Position numbers and translations under genes: made by a program | From: Tetrahymena elliotti 4EA | Lineage: Eukaryota; Ciliophora; Oligohymenophorea; Hymenostomatida; Tetrahymenidae | Direction of reading: 5' to 3' | DNA length: 64,000 nucleotides | Assembly: GCA_000231825.2 (NCBI GenBank) | Contig: JH720296.1 | Coordinates: forward strand, 558,001-622,000 | The notes under the pieces: generated by a model | Told to the model about the DNA's origin: nothing | Seen by the model: the letters and a program-made list of their open reading frames with translations, nothing else | Databases searched by the model: none | In this document: piece by piece, positions 24,324 through 38,688 of the stretch | How positions within the stretch are numbered: the stretch's first letter is position 1 | How the letters are laid out: each line of letters opens with the position of its first letter

Positions 24324-27071
24324 TATTTGCAAATAATAATTAATATATATCAAATAAATGAAAATTAGTAGATAAAAAAGTAAGTAGCTTTTAGTTTATT
24401 TTTAAAATGTTTCAGTCTGTTTATTTTTCTTAGATAATAGTTTATATTTGTTCCTTTAAAACTATTAATTTTTATCTAAAAAATATTTTTCAAGAAATAA
24501 TTAATGACTTCTATCTAACTCAAAATTTATTTTATTATGAGAAAGATGATAATTTGGTAATAATTGAATATTTAAATATCATTATAAGCAATTCAATAGA
24601 TTTACTTGAATGCTTTAAAGACTATAAAAAAATATCTGATATTGCTTTATCTTTAATTTGTTTTATTTAAAATTCGTTTAGAAAGATATTTTTAATAAAT
24701 AAATCTAATTTTAATAAAATCTTTTAAATCTAATATTAATAAAATCTTTTCTTTTTCAAAATTGATTTAAAATTAAAAGATATTAAGTAAAGTAATAAAA
24801 ATTCATAATAATCAAAAAAAATAATAAATTTATTTCGAGTTTATTAAATTAATTTAAGAGTTATATTTTGAGTAATCTATTTTCTTTAAAAAAATAAAAT
24901 AGATTTTAAAATATGATATTATTATTTAATATACTATGAAAGATAATTTGGTTGAGAAAATAATAAAAGAATTAGAAATTCTCGATAATCAAAGAAAATA
25001 ATAAATTTAGCTGAATTAATTATCTGTTTCTAATTAGTAAATAATTAATTGATATCAATAGGTTTAAACAAATATTTTACCAAAAAAGTAATAAAGGAGA
25101 AATTAAAAATGAATGAAATTATAATTATTTTTAGGAAATTAGAAATTTGATTGAAATAAAATAACCAAAATTAATTTAGATTTAATAACAAGAAAAATTT
25201 TAGGTTTTATGAAATAATATATTTGTTTTTTTAATGAATATTTGAAGGTTCTTTTTTTTGGTTTTCTGATAAATTTATTTTTAAATATTTTACAAATATT
25301 TTTGAAACAATATTTAAAATTTAAAGTATTCTATTGCTTTTTCTGTATTAAATAAATTTGATAAAGTAGGATTTATTTATAATCATTATTTTTATGTTGA
25401 TATCAAGATTACACTTAAAGAGTGATAATAATAAAATTTAGTTCTTTAATAGTAAAATTTGTAATTAAGTATTTATTCCACACAAAATAAGTTAATATTT
25501 CTAATCAAATTGGATAAAAGGAAAGTATTAAATAAAATTTTAGATCAATTCATTTATTTTATATACTTTCTAAGAAGATTTTATCTATTTTATTTACCTT
25601 CAATATTTAAAAAACCAAGGAAATTCTACTATTATGCAGAAAGGCCATAAGAAATTTATTACTGTTCAATCATTTAGATTGTAAAACAGTTTTTGATTAA
25701 TCCTTAACCCTCAAAAATAAAATAAAAAATTCTAATATTTTCTATTTTAGCTATCATATGTCCTGCTTTTTTTTATATTTTTGTAATATATTATTAGTTA
25801 TTATATCCTTACCAGCCAATAAAAATGATGAAAAAATTAAATATAATAGATGAGAATAAAATTAATATTTAAAATGAATTATTTAACATATTTGATCTTC
25901 AAATATTTGACATATAATTTCTGAATAATATAAATTTTTATCTTGAAATATAAATTGTAATCAGTAGAATCTTAGCTTGTTACAGATGCAATAGTAATCT
26001 TCTAATAAACACAAAAGAAAAGTAAAAAAAATTTTTTACAATTAAAAAAAAAAAAAATCAAAAAGTTAGAAAAAGAGTTTCTATATGTTTGGGTTTATAG
26101 AAGATAAATATATACAATACTTGAATATTTGATTTCTTTTTGATAACTAAAAAGCAATTTTATTTGAGAAAAAAGAATAAAAAATATTTTCTTAACACTC
26201 AACAACAATCAAAGTAAAGATTTCTTTTTTCTTAATTTTCACCAATAATAAACATTCAATTTAAATATTTTTTTTTGCAATTAGAAATTTGAATAAAAAT
26301 TTTTTTCCTTTCTAAATTACAAAAAATCTATTAATTTTATTTAATTGATTCATATTTTACAAAGGTTTTTTTTTTTAATCAAATAATGAATTCAATCAAT
26401 CTATCTAACTTAATTAATTTACGTGCAAAATTATTTGTATTTAGAAAGATTGATTCTTAACTTACCATCTTTAAAAAGTAAAATAAATATGAATAAAATT
26501 CCATCATATAAAATTTTATAATTTAATTAATTTTGTTCATAAAATTTTTTAATAAAAAAAATTGTAATAAACAACGATCGTAATTAATCAATTAATTAAT
26601 TATATCAATTTACATAAGAGAAAGTAAATAAAATAAGGAAAAAAGGGAAAGATATAAAAATAAGAATAATAGAGTAGAGAGTAAATTACAGCTAGAAAAA
26701 AGTTGATAAATATTAATAATTATATTGAATATGATAAAAATTTAGTAGTTTGTAAATATAATTTGCATGATTAAATAACTCATTAATTAATTAACTAACT
26801 TTTTTTAATTTAGAAGTAAAGATCAAAATGTGAGTAATGATGGATAGATGGATTGATGGATGTATGTATGAATGTATATTTTTATTTATATATTTATGTA
26901 TCTATGTATTTGTTTGAATAAATAATTAGTTTTAGATAAGGAGAGTAATTATAATATTTTATATTAAAAATCTGATTTAATAAATAAATAAAGTTTGTTT
27001 GGGTTTCAATTATTAAAGTGGTTTGATTGTTTTATTGTTTGTTTGTTTTTTTAATTAAAGTTTCTTCTATT
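24324..27071. other. 2.7-kb spacer between convergent genes
   Basis: A+T-rich region with long A and T runs between the epimerase (+) and the first propeller-like paralogue (-). A 232-codon TGA-free frame at 25426-26124 (+) lacks an ATG near its start and is within what chance allows with a single stop codon. It contains one hydrophobic stretch but was not called. Confidence 0.5.
26838..26925. repeat. Short imperfect tetranucleotide repeat (GATG/GTAT/TTTA)
   Basis: A run of GATG-like units (gatggatagatggattgatg) passes into GTAT and then TTTA units. It is a simple-sequence microsatellite just beyond the 3' end of the gene at 27072. No function is implied. Confidence 0.6.
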
Positions 27072-30000
27072 TCAGTTTTAATAAATTTTGTATACATTCT
27101 TGTTTTGATCGAAAAGAGTCAAAACCATATCTTGATTATTTTAAATGTGGTTTATTTCTGATTCGCAAATTAGTTCAGACTAGTAATTCTAAGCAACAGT
27201 GAGTGATTATTAATAATTAGGAATTTCATCACAAATTGATGCAATTTATTTTCTTTGCTTAAATTGGTATCCATGAGGAATTTCTTTAAAAATATGGGTG
27301 AAGATAGGTCTAAAATTGGGCGACGTTTGTTTTATGTTTAATTTAAATATTTTTTAGTTGACAGTATTATCTTCTATTTGCGAATTGAGTTTTTCTTCGT
27401 TTATCTGAGCTAATTATTCATTACTCTCTGCTGTTCCCAAATTTTAATTAATTTATTAGTTTGGGAGACAAAGTTGCTGATTTAAAGACGATGAAGTTAA
27501 ATAATGCTTATATTTTTTTTAATTGAGCTTTTCAAATCCTATTATACAGGATTTTTATGAGTTGTAAAGGAAAAACTGTTAAGAAGAAAAAGTCGATTTG
27601 AGTATATTGGAATGATTGTATGTCTTAAACTCATTCAAGTGGTGAGATTAATTATCAATTTTATAAGCTTAAACTTTAAATTAGATGGGCATTTCGCATC
27701 CATTCTAGCCAAGGCCATGTTGTTCATGTTACTGCAACTAAAGCTCTATGTACAAATAGTTTTAAAATATTTTCATGTTTGTGATGTTATATCCATAGTT
27801 TTGTTAAAGAATATGAATGTCTTATGTGTAGATAATATCTCCAGTAAACATGTTAAATATTTAAATAAATTGAGTGTTATTGGAGAGTACACAACAGTAA
27901 ATCAAAGAATTTTCTGTATCAACATCAAAGTAGTTAACGTAAGAGATGCTGATGGGAGATTCACGCTAAATTTTCATAGACTTAATTAAGTGGAAGCGAT
28001 CTTAAGCAGTAGAATAGATATTAATAAGCCCATTAAGAGAAAGAGCAACAACTTGGCGACCTTTGTAAATAGGTAGAATTTATTATATACAAAATTGCTT
28101 AACACGCTTTACATTTTTGAGAGAGGAATTCTTTATTATCTTGAAGTAGCTACCTCCCATCAAGTATATACAAGATACTCTTTCGTTAATCTTGACTGTT
28201 TAGACTTTCAACTTTGAAGGTTCAAAAGGGAAGAGTTAAAAGTTTGAACCCAGCTAATTCTTACAAATAACTTTGTTTTCTTGGAGATCAATCAAATTTA
28301 TTTGATATTTTAATGAGCGAGTGTTTTAAGATATGATCATTATACGATTTTTATTTAGAATATTTACATAAGAGGCAACATTAACAGACTCATTCACTAT
28401 TTTATCACTTTAAAGTTAGATTTATTTTAAAGGAGTGTTATTCCACTCAAAAAGAAGTTGTTGGGATTGGGGGCACCATCTCGAGGAAACAACATAACTC
28501 TATTATTACTTCTTGCTTTTCTCTGATTTCTTCTTTTCTAGCTCTTTTGATTTTCCAAGGGCTTAACCACTTTTTATTGGATGAGATTGTTTTTTAATTT
28601 ATTTTTCAGTTGTTGAAACATCTTGCTATTGCTTTTTATTTTGCTATCTTCTTTTTTTAGAATAGAGTTCTTATTGATACTCATGTTCCAAAACCAAGTT
28701 CATATCTTCTTCATCTATGAATTCTTCATCACAGCTTTTATATCTAAGGTGATACTCAGTTTATCCAACAAAAGTATGTGCATCAGTTTATAACTTATTT
28801 TATTTATTTGCGTGCTTAATTTATTAATTTATTTTCTTTAATCCACAAGGTTTAACAACTAGCTATTTTTCATTACTTGCGTTTACTTGAATATCAGCTT
28901 CAAAAATTTAAGCGGCTGCTTCAAATTAGTATTATTGAGATGTTTAAAATTATTAATTTAAATTTTATTAAGCTAATAAATTCCTTTATTGAGAATGTCT
29001 TTGTTCAATATTAAATTCAAAAGAGATGATTCCTCCATTTTATTTTTATGAATTAAGACCATTTTACAGCTACAAGTCAGATGGTACAATATTTTTATTA
29101 TTTTATTAATTATTAAAGTTGCTGCTTAAAGAATTCAAATTGCTTAATAAAATATGATTGTAATCCTATCCTTATTATTGGTGTTAAAACATTTCTTAAT
29201 ATTGTTGTTAATTTTGTAAAATAATACGGTTTTATTGCTGATATTGTATGTCAATTGGTTGTTGTTAGATGGAAGGCAGGGGATTCTATCCATTAATAGA
29301 AAAGTTTCTTGCTTAATGATTTAGTTCATCAAATTAATATTAAGGGGTATTTAATTAGTTGATTTATTAAATTTGATTTGAGTAGAAAGAATTATTGGTG
29401 GCGCCTTAGTTTGAGAATTAATCATTTAGCTATTATAAACAAGAATTTTAAGTTCTTTGCTATTATCCTTATTGCATAGAACATTATTATTATTTGTTGT
29501 TGTTTATGTTGAAATTATTTATAGCTTGCATATTAATGACATCGCTTTAATTTGAATATCTGTAAGCATCAGGAGTTTAATAATTGTATGAAATCGATGA
29601 ATTTTTCTAAGCCTAGATTAAAGCAAATTACCCTTATTAATCTTGAATTTAGAGATTTGGAAATATGTAATTATTAGGCTAGCATTTTTAAGAAGGTTAT
29701 GAGGAATTTTACTAGAATAAGTAATTATTTTATTGAGCGTAATTCATATTATTAGTTTATATATTTTATGGATTATTCTATTGCATATTTTATAAATAAA
29801 GAAGAGCTGCTTTCTATGATTACTGTTACTGCATAGTAATTTCTTTGTTGCGCTCTTTACAATTGCTTGTGCAGTCCATTATAAAGTTAGGTCTTAAATC
29901 TTCATGCTCAGGAAGCATTAAAGAGTTATTAAAAGTATCTATGGTTTTTTATCCAAGCTTAGTAAAAGAGTTCCCATTTTAATTGAGCTGAAATATTGAG

Positions 30001-30230
30001 CTCATGTTGCTGAAATTGGAGAGAAATGTGTTGGAGCGATGGTAAAATTAGATAATGCAGGCGTCGCAATATACTTGCTGAGCTTATTTGCTCTAAAAAT
30101 CTTATTGAGATAAAAACCCTGCAGTAAGATGTGATGGGCAGGTATGAATTTTGTTAGAGGAGGATTAATTTCGATCACTCTCGTTCATCAATCTTTGCGA
30201 GAGATTGATAGGAGTGTTTATGTTAGACAT
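27072..30230 (-). CDS. Q/N-rich protein with degenerate zinc finger and propeller-like C-terminus, 1052 aa (paralogue A)
   Basis: An uninterrupted ciliate-code frame of 1053 codons on the - strand from ATG 30230 to TGA 27072; that length without TGA cannot be chance. Near the N-terminus (about residues 28-66) is a Cys/His cluster, C-x2-H ... C-x2-C-x5-H (CPSH ... CDAC ... YH). This resembles the B-box-like finger of the paralogue at 33267-36839 but lacks its middle C-x4-C pair. Residues about 70-430 are Q/N-rich with little predicted order. A short acidic motif (YKSCDEEFIDEEDM) and a K/Q-rich basic stretch follow. From about residue 540 a strand-rich region begins, including LKNVKRVKQFCIQQILPIY and GRQVVALSLNGLINIYST, which matches the paralogue and looks like a beta-propeller. 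Function unknown; a regulatory or scaffold role is a guess. Several standard-code ORFs on both strands here are shadows. Confidence 0.8.
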
Positions 30231-33200
30231 TTGTTAATACTTTGCTGAGTTTACAATGTATTGAACAGAAAATTAATATTTGTTTGTTTGTCTGAAATAA
30301 TTAACTATGCTTTTTGAATGAGCTCACTTTATCTTTCTTTGAAGCAATTTGTGTTATTTATTAATTTCTTTATTATTTTTCTTTTTGTTATTATTTGATT
30401 TTTTTCTTTTCAAAATCTTTTTTTCTATTATTTTTTGCTATTTTTTATTCATTCCTCTCTTTTGCTTTCTATCACGAATGAATGAATATTCAATGATTAG
30501 CTTTTCTTCATTAATGTTTACTTCTCTTTCTTGTATTACATTCATTCATTTAACATAATATCAATCAATATCCTTTCTGATTCTTCATTTTTCAATAACT
30601 TTGTGAATGATATCCTTTCTCTTTACTTTTAATATTATTATCTTTTTATTTGATTACAACCAAACTCACTGATTGATTTTCCTCATTCTTTTATTTGCCA
30701 AATCAATCTGCTCACATCATCTTTTATTACTTGCTCTATTTATTTAATTTAGTAAATAAATATAAATAGGAAATTTCATTTACTTTTATAATGAATTTGT
30801 AGAATAAATTTTTTTTTACATTTCCAATATGATCTCTTCATATGTTGCACTATTGACTGTAATTTAAAAATATTTAAATAAACCATTAATCACCTTTCTA
30901 AATATTTTTCTTTAACTAATATAAGTTAAAACTATAATCATTTATCATCTAAAGATCATTTTAATACAATTTTGCTTGTCTTTTTCCTTTCTAAAATGTA
31001 ATATATAAGCTTGTAATCAAGTCCTCGGCATATCGTTTCCAAATTACTTATTTCTAATTAAGAAATTTTAAAGAAATAACAGATTGCTGTAGATGACTTA
31101 AAAATAAATTTTAATGAAGCAATCTTATGTTGTGTTAAAAATCGAAGACGTTGAATCTAATAATAAAAGATCACATGTATGCATTTAAGTTTGATTTAAA
31201 TAAATACTTCTATTGACATTATTTTATTATAATTTACATAACAAGATACTAATTACCTAACTATCTAACAAGCAAACTTTCTGGTCCGGTCTTTACAAAC
31301 GATGAAGAAAAGATTATAATTTTGACAATATTTCTTCGTTTATATATTTATCAGAAATTAATATGGAAAATATAAAAATATTGTTTTTTTTAACGATAAA
31401 ACAATAAAAAATAATAAAACATAATTGATTATCTTTGAAAACTATTAGGAACCTTGAAAAACATTTATTTATGTTAGCACTGGTACCCTCTGATGGATAT
31501 TATTGAAAAAATATTATTTTATTTATATATCCATTAAGTGTAAATGCAGAGGTATTAAATGAGGAAAATTTCAAAAGAATTTCAGAAGAAAATTCTCCCT
31601 TCTAAATTTAAAAATAAATAAAAGATTAGAGATTTGTTTTATCTCATATATTTTGGTTATTTTCAAATTAATTTCTCACCTCTCCTTCTTAATTTAGTAT
31701 GGAATGATAATTCACAAATATGATTGAAAAAGATATTTTAATTCTCAGCTATCCTAAAAATGCCAAAAAAGTTAACTCTGCTTCGCAATCTAAAATTATT
31801 TTTAGCAAGAAAAAATCATGAGTGTAAGTGTTTTTTTGGCAATATTTAGATAGGAAATTTATTTAATTTGCCTTGTAATTATTGTTTTTTATAGTTTGAA
31901 ATATACTCAAATTTTAATTACAATTACCTGAGTAACAAAAGTAAAATTTAATTGAAAACCTATACTTAAATTTGATTTCATTAAAAATATTGAAAAAAAT
32001 AATTTAATATTTGTGTTGGCTTGTTAGGATATCATCATAAATCAAACAAAATTAATTAAAAATGGCTTTTTATTTCAAGATTGATTTTTTTCAAATCAAC
32101 ATTTTCATCTATTTTTAGATAAGGGTATTGTTTAAAATTTTTTCCAAAAAATAATTAACACCATCAAATTATAAAACAATACTTGAGGAAGGGTGATAAA
32201 ATATTTCTTTAGCTTCTATGAATCAAACTTTTTAAGTATTTTGCTAAAATTTAAGAGAGAGTAAATATTTAAAAGCAGCAAATGTTTTTTAATTGAAGAA
32301 AAGAGGACCATAGAAAAATGGAGAATAGTTTTGTTGCGTTTTGCATTAAAATTTTGGGTGGTTTTAAAAATAATCAACTAAAAAGGTGATCAGTATAGAG
32401 ATTATCTATCTAAAGTGAATTTTCTATCTAATATTTGTTCTTTTTTTATTATAATTTTTAACAAGTGTTTATTATGATATTTAATTATTAATTACTTAAA
32501 ATAAATGAATTGAAATAGATAAACAATGGTAAAATAAAATAAAATTCAATCAATCAATAAATTTTTTTGTTATCAACTCTTTTATAATTTTAGATAATAT
32601 TTATTAAAAGTGACGAAAATTAGGCTTATTATGTTTAATAAGTATTTAACTATTTTACTTTGATAAAAAAATCAATTTACCTTTTACAATTAAATAATTA
32701 TATTTTATTTCAAAAACAAGATAAAAACAATAATGTAAAGTTAGATTAAGTAAAATTTGTTACTAGGTAGCAGCTTTGAGTTAATCTATTCTATTTTTAA
32801 TAAAAAAATTATCTAATTTAATATTCAAATAAAGTTGATATTTATAAAATTATTTTTTCATTCGATGCATCTAAAGTGAAATATTTTTGAAAAATTAAAT
32901 TTCTTTTTATTTCAAATTATTCCAAATTAGTTTAGGATTATTTTTAAAATTGTTATTCTTTTTATCAAGAATTTTATTATCCTTTTTGGATTTTTAAAAA
33001 TAAAATTGCAAAAAAAATAATGGGATATTCCAATTGAAGATTTAAAAAAACAAACAAGTATTGTTATTATGATGAAAGGAAGAGAAAAATGAAATAAATT
33101 TATTAAATTAATAATTGAACTAAAATAAATAAATAAAATATAAAATAATGAATAGAAGATAAAAGAAATTAAAATATTCTTTTATTGATTGATATATATA

Positions 33201-33266
33201 AATATAAGTTAATTAGTTAGTTTGTTATTTTTTTTGTTTATTTGTTTGCTTGTTCTTTGATTTTTT
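30231..33266. other. 3-kb spacer between tandem paralogues
   Basis: A+T-rich DNA upstream of the 27072-30230 gene and downstream of the 33267-36839 gene. The first 500 bases after 30231 are strongly T-rich on the + strand. No coding frame or RNA gene supported. Confidence 0.5.
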
Positions 33267-36200
33267 TCATTTAATTTTTGTAGTATATTATGATTGGCTA
33301 AGGAAAACTTTGTGAAAAATCTTCTTGTTATCTACTAATGTAATAAATTTTTAATTTGAACTAGAAGATGGGCTTGAGGTATTCAAGAAAATATACAGTG
33401 ACTGGTTATTCTGGAATTATGAAATGTTCATTTTAAACTTTACTTCTTCATAATCTTCTTTATAGATTCTTTTTTTGAATAGGCTTTTTAAGTGCGCTAT
33501 GTTATTTATAACCAAAAATCTATTTTCATAGCTGAGTTTTTCATTTGATTACTATGTTATTTTCTTTTTTGCATCTTTTTCAAATAGAATTCCAATTATG
33601 TAAGACTTTAACTAATTGTACAAGAAAATTTGGTTTTATGTATCTTATACCTTGATGAGATTTGAATTAGGATGAAGGCTATGGTAATTAAGTTAAATTT
33701 AATCATCTTGCTGATTCATCTTGTACTACACTACAGTATATCTAGATTACAATAACACACTACTGGCATTTTGGTTATTTAAAAACTAATCAGACTCCCT
33801 TCCAATATAACTAAATTCAAAGTACACTCTGTCATTAAAAACTTGTAAGTTGGAGATTTATATCTTGAATTAATCATTATTTAGGATACCTTCAGGATAA
33901 TTGTCTTATTTTGGCTCAAGTATCATTCTCGCGCTACTAGTGATATCTATTATGCAATAAGTAAATTTAAAAAGACTTGAACCACACCAAATTAGTTTAT
34001 TCTGCTAGATAAAGATGTCGCAATTCAGAAGGAATGAAAACATTTAATAATGGGGATTATTTCTTCTTATGTCTTCATCATCAATTTCTTCTGCTTCTTA
34101 TCCTTATTGATTTATTATATCTTGTTGCTCAATTTATACTCTTTAATTATTATCGACTTATTGGTGAGAGAAATATTTAGTTTTAATATCCTTAACATTA
34201 AATTAATTAATAACTAGAAATTTGTTACAGTTGATATTGTAAAGACTAACTAAACCATTCAAAGAAGCAATTGCCAGACTTCTCCCACTATTATAAGAAA
34301 TAACTTTTTGAATTGAATTTTATTTTAATCTTTTAACAACCTTCAGTGTCTGATTAGATATAAAATCAACCTAGTTTTCCCCTTTTTCATAGACTGCTGA
34401 AATATTAAGATTTATTTTTTAAATGACAAGCTTATTTTCTTCAAAAATAGAACTATTTTTTGATTAAAAGATTGAACTCGCTTCTCTTCTTTGCAATATT
34501 TTTTTTTATTTAATATCGACAAGATTTAAATAATACTTCATTTCAAAAGTGTTCACTGAAATTTATAAGAAGCTTTCAGAATCTAAAAAAGCTAATTAAG
34601 GATAATAATCTATGTGTTGGTGAACTACTTTATCGATAGATGTATATTATGATTTCATGCATTTATTATCAATAAAATATTAGACACTAACCTTTTTACT
34701 GCCATTTGGATTACACACACTCTTAGTTGAAAATGAACTTGTTCTATAAGGTACTAATTATACTCTCTCAATTTGTTAAGACTGTAATTATTATTAATTT
34801 CTATCTTTTTAAGATAGATTTTTATCTTCTGAAGAACTAGCTTGTGCTGATTCTAAAATTTTTGTACTTTTACATAATTATACTCTTTCCATTTTAAATT
34901 TGTTAATAACATTACCGCTAAAATCTGATTCCTCTTATTTTAAAATTAAAAGATTTTTCTCAGATATTTTCTCTGACTATTATTCCCTTTCTTCTTGTGT
35001 TTAGCATGATTTTTATTAGAGTTTTTCTATATTTTGAGGCTCTATATTTTCTATAGCTTCAATCTTTATATTCTAAGGAGCTTGAATAGATTTTGATTTT
35101 TATTAAAGACATCTGTTGTTTAATAAAAGTAGCTGTTACTTCTCTTGCATTTCATTTTACTTTTGCTAGTTGCATTAGATCTGATGAGCCATGTTATTAG
35201 TATTTGTTTATATTTGTTAAGAATTAACAATATTATGGTTACATGTTTTTATATCTATTTGATTGCTTACAGATAAATTTGTAAGGGCTGTATCGTTTTT
35301 ATTTTATTATTAGCTAATTTAAGTAATATTATTTAATTGATTCAAATTTTCAGATTATTTGTTAGCATTTATTTATTATTATTATTTTACTGATTGTATT
35401 TATTCATTTTGATTCTAAAGTAGGTTATTTTAGATGAAATAACTGTCCATTTTGTGTTACTAAGGAATGGAATCAACCATAAGATTATTATTGTTTTAGT
35501 TAAAGGTTGAAGGCTGTTGCACCCAAGCGCCGCCATATATTTATTATTAGTTATTATTTATTTATGCTTAAATATTCGAATTTAAAATGTTGAAAGGAGT
35601 AAAATTTTAAAAATTAGGGATATTTTAAATTATATTTTGTTAGATATTTTATTGTGGGAGAAAATATGGATTAGGAGTAACAAACTGCACTTGATTTGGT
35701 TGCATGTTTATGATGTAGTTTTGTGGATACTGTTGTGGAATGTAAGAGATAATTGGTAAGTATTGAGTAGGTAGAAATATAACCTGATTTTTTTAATCTA
35801 CCCTGCTATCAAAAGAAGGTAATGGTATGTTCTGATTTGTTTAAAGCTATTGTTAAATATCGATCTGATTACAGCTGTTAATTATTTATTAAGGATGTTT
35901 GGAGACATCAATAAATTTGTGGTCATTTTATGACAAATTTTCAAAATTATTACCGTTTATGTTCTTGTATGAAGAGATAAGTCTTTAATCAGAGTTATTC
36001 AATTCCTTTTGATTGTTTTAATTTTACGAAATTGTAATTATTTAACTAGTTGAACAGCTGCTTTTGTTTTAATTTTGTAAAACATTTTATCTTAAATGTA
36101 TTTTTGTAATAGCTTTAAGATCTTAATTCTCATAATTATCATTTATTTATGATTATTTTTAGGCAAATAATTTTTTACTGCTTTAAGTTTATTTTTGAAA

Positions 36201-36839
36201 ATCTGTATCGCTAGCTAAATTATCAATGTGCGTATTCTTTTTTTAAATTTTTTCTTCAGTTTAATTAATTTGCGCATTTACTTTACCCACATAAAAGCAT
36301 TCAAAAACTTATTATTGAGATGATTATTATTAACATTGTTGTTGTAAATCCTTTTCATTTACACTTTAGTGTGTACTCTAATTTTGCAATGTTTCTATTG
36401 GTACTTTAATCATCTTTTGGAATCTCATAAATTATTGTTTTACTTAAGCAGTCTACTTTTTTATAATTAGATCTTCATCTTCATTATCTTTAGACTATTC
36501 TAATATTATGATATCGCTGTGGCCATAGTGATAGACATTCATACATTTAGTGCATCCTTACTTGCTCTATTAACTGCAAGAAGTATCTTAGCAAACAAAT
36601 ATAGCTTTATTTTTATGCTCTTTGCATTGAAAAATAATATGTCCCTGATCCTTGTTATTATTATTTGCTGGATCATGTGGAGATAGCAAGTCTTAGCTAA
36701 TCTTCTAAGTTGTTTTTTACTCAAAATGGTTCAACAAATTGCTCTAGAAAAAAATGCTGTCAACTTAGGGTTCATTTTTAGACTTAGTGGCAGAAAAATT
36801 CATTTTAATTAATGGCCTTTGAGGCTTTGCTTTCTGCAT
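33267..36839 (-). CDS. B-box-like zinc finger, Q/N-rich linker and propeller-like domain, 1190 aa (paralogue B)
   Basis: Open - strand frame of 1191 codons from ATG 36839 to TGA 33267, with no intron needed. Residues about 70-110 hold C-x2-H-x7-C-x4-C-x7-C-x2-C-x4-H-x2-H (CKEH, FVCQDTSC, GCTKCMN, YHYGH), the ligand pattern of a B-box zinc finger. Residues about 120-600 are Q/N-rich, including VTPNPYFLPQQN and IPQQYPQNY. The C-terminal half aligns by eye with the 27072-30230 gene: LKVVKRLKQNSIQKVISYNSG and SLAIASLNGLVSLYN match LKNVKRVKQFCIQQILPIYKG and VVALSLNGLINIYS, with conserved FLYNQLKSYIIG-type strands further on. The two genes are tandem duplicates on the same strand, 3 kb apart. Function not recognised. 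Long + strand open frames here (34.4-35.4 kb) that look like membrane proteins are antisense shadows. Confidence 0.8.
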
Positions 36840-38688
36840 TTTAGGTGAGAATAAGAGAATTAAAAATTTCTGTAGAATTATGAAGGGGAATTTAAACTGT
36901 TTTAGCTATGTACAGCTTTGATATTTGGAGTAAATTTATTTTTTTTTTAGAAAATATTGAAAATTTGTATGAATAGTTAGTTTTTATTTTCTTCTTTCTT
37001 CTTTTTTATAATTTAGATTAAATAATTTGTATAATTCTTCACATTACCTTAACTTGAAATTAGTGTTTTAGAGATTTCCTTTAAAAAAATTTAGTTATAT
37101 TAAAAGGAAATAATTTAAAGTTAATTTTTTGATGTTACAACTCATTGATTGCTTCTTCAAACTGAATTTAGCAATAACAAAATACATATAAATAGAGAAG
37201 GAGGAGCAGAGAAGTAGTCAATATTTAACACATAAACAAATTTTTTTTACCTTTCTAATTTATTTTAGTGATTGTTGTTGTCTATCTTCTGTCATCGATT
37301 TTGTTTTATCCATTCGATAACTAAAAAGTAATATCCAAAAAAAAATGGGTGCAGTTATTTCTATTCAAAATAGTTTTTTATAATACAAATTTTTAAAAAA
37401 GCAAGGCCAAAATAATCGAATTCACTTGTTGTAAAATTCATATATTTCAAAGTATATTAAATGCATCATACATATTTTATTTATCACTTTTAAATTATTT
37501 GTGTAACAACACAAATTAGTGTGAAATTTTGAGTAAGTTAGGAATTAATAAAATTAAACAAAAGAAATCAATATTTGATCTATGTTTGGATTGCTTTACA
37601 GAGTATTATATAACAATCAAATTTTTCAAAAATGAGAAAACTAACCCTTTGTTTCATAATATTTTCCAAATTTTGGAAAGTGCCTTAGATAATTCTCATG
37701 TATTATTTATATTTTTTCCATTGCTAACTTTTTTTTAATTCAGCTTTTTCTTCAAACTATAGGAATAGTCATTGATCCTTCTACAAAGTAAGCAAATAGA
37801 CTCAACAGTGCTCTTGAAACCTTTTAAAATTGCTCTCTTAAAAGACTGGAGCTAGCATATCTAATTTTTTAATATTATGAGAGCTTCTTGAAAAATATAA
37901 TTATTTTCACTTTATAAAATAAAAAAGAAGTTTTCATTTTTTTACCTGTAAATCGAAATGCAAAAAGTAGTAAATTAATTAAGTAAATAATTTAAAATAT
38001 GATTCAAGCTTTACAATATCTTAATTATCTCCAATATCAGCCCTAATTTCTAATTTCTTTTTTTCGACTTGCCTTAAAGGAAGAGGGATTAGCTTAATAA
38101 AATCAAGTTACTATTAATCTATAATTGAAAATTTATGATGAACTATTATCGAAAAATAAGATAAATCTAAAATCTTTAGCTTTAACTAATTCATTAAAGA
38201 TCATATTTTTTTCTTATAATTAAATGCATAATACTTTATCTTCAATTAACCAAATAATGCACTTATTAATCAATTTTCTTGATGCCTATTATTTTGATAG
38301 ACAAAAAAGTATATTATTACATATGTTTGGTTCTTCAAAACTAAATTTAGTATTTGGGGAAAATTGAATTACTTTGAAAAATCTTAATCTACTGTTAAAT
38401 TTTCATATTGAAATTTGTTTTTTTTATTCAAAAAATGATCAAAATAAAATTAATAAATAAAGACAATATAACTTCATAAACAACAATATAATATAAAATT
38501 TTTAATTAAATATTTATCCCTTCTCATGTGTATGTATTATATTTTGCATTTTATATCCACAATCAAATCAGCCTGCTCAACATAGATATAATTTACTGAA
38601 TGAATTATTATTTTAACGTTTTATTTAGAGTCAGTACTTTTATTTATCTAGTTCTCATTTATTTTTAAGTAAGTAAAACTCCTCAATT
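36840..38688. other. 1.8-kb spacer
   Basis: Between the 5' end of the gene at 36839 (-) and the 3' end of the LRR gene at 38689 (-). A TGA-free + strand stretch near 37529-37880 has a plausible amino-acid mix but no ATG start and no homology, and is not called. Confidence 0.5.

Noticed and set aside
25426..26124. 232-codon TGA-free + strand frame with one hydrophobic segment
   Set aside because: With a single stop codon in A+T-rich DNA, open runs of this length are expected by chance; there is no ATG near the start, no homology and a lysine/phenylalanine-heavy composition.
27612..27989. 125-codon standard-code + strand ORF
   Set aside because: Antisense to the propeller-like gene at 27072-30230, whose - strand frame is 1053 codons long.
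33290..35440. Long + strand frames resembling a multi-pass membrane protein, with TGA at tryptophan-like positions
   Set aside because: They lie antisense to a 1191-codon - strand frame with a paralogue at 27072-30230; the apparent membrane protein is a shadow.
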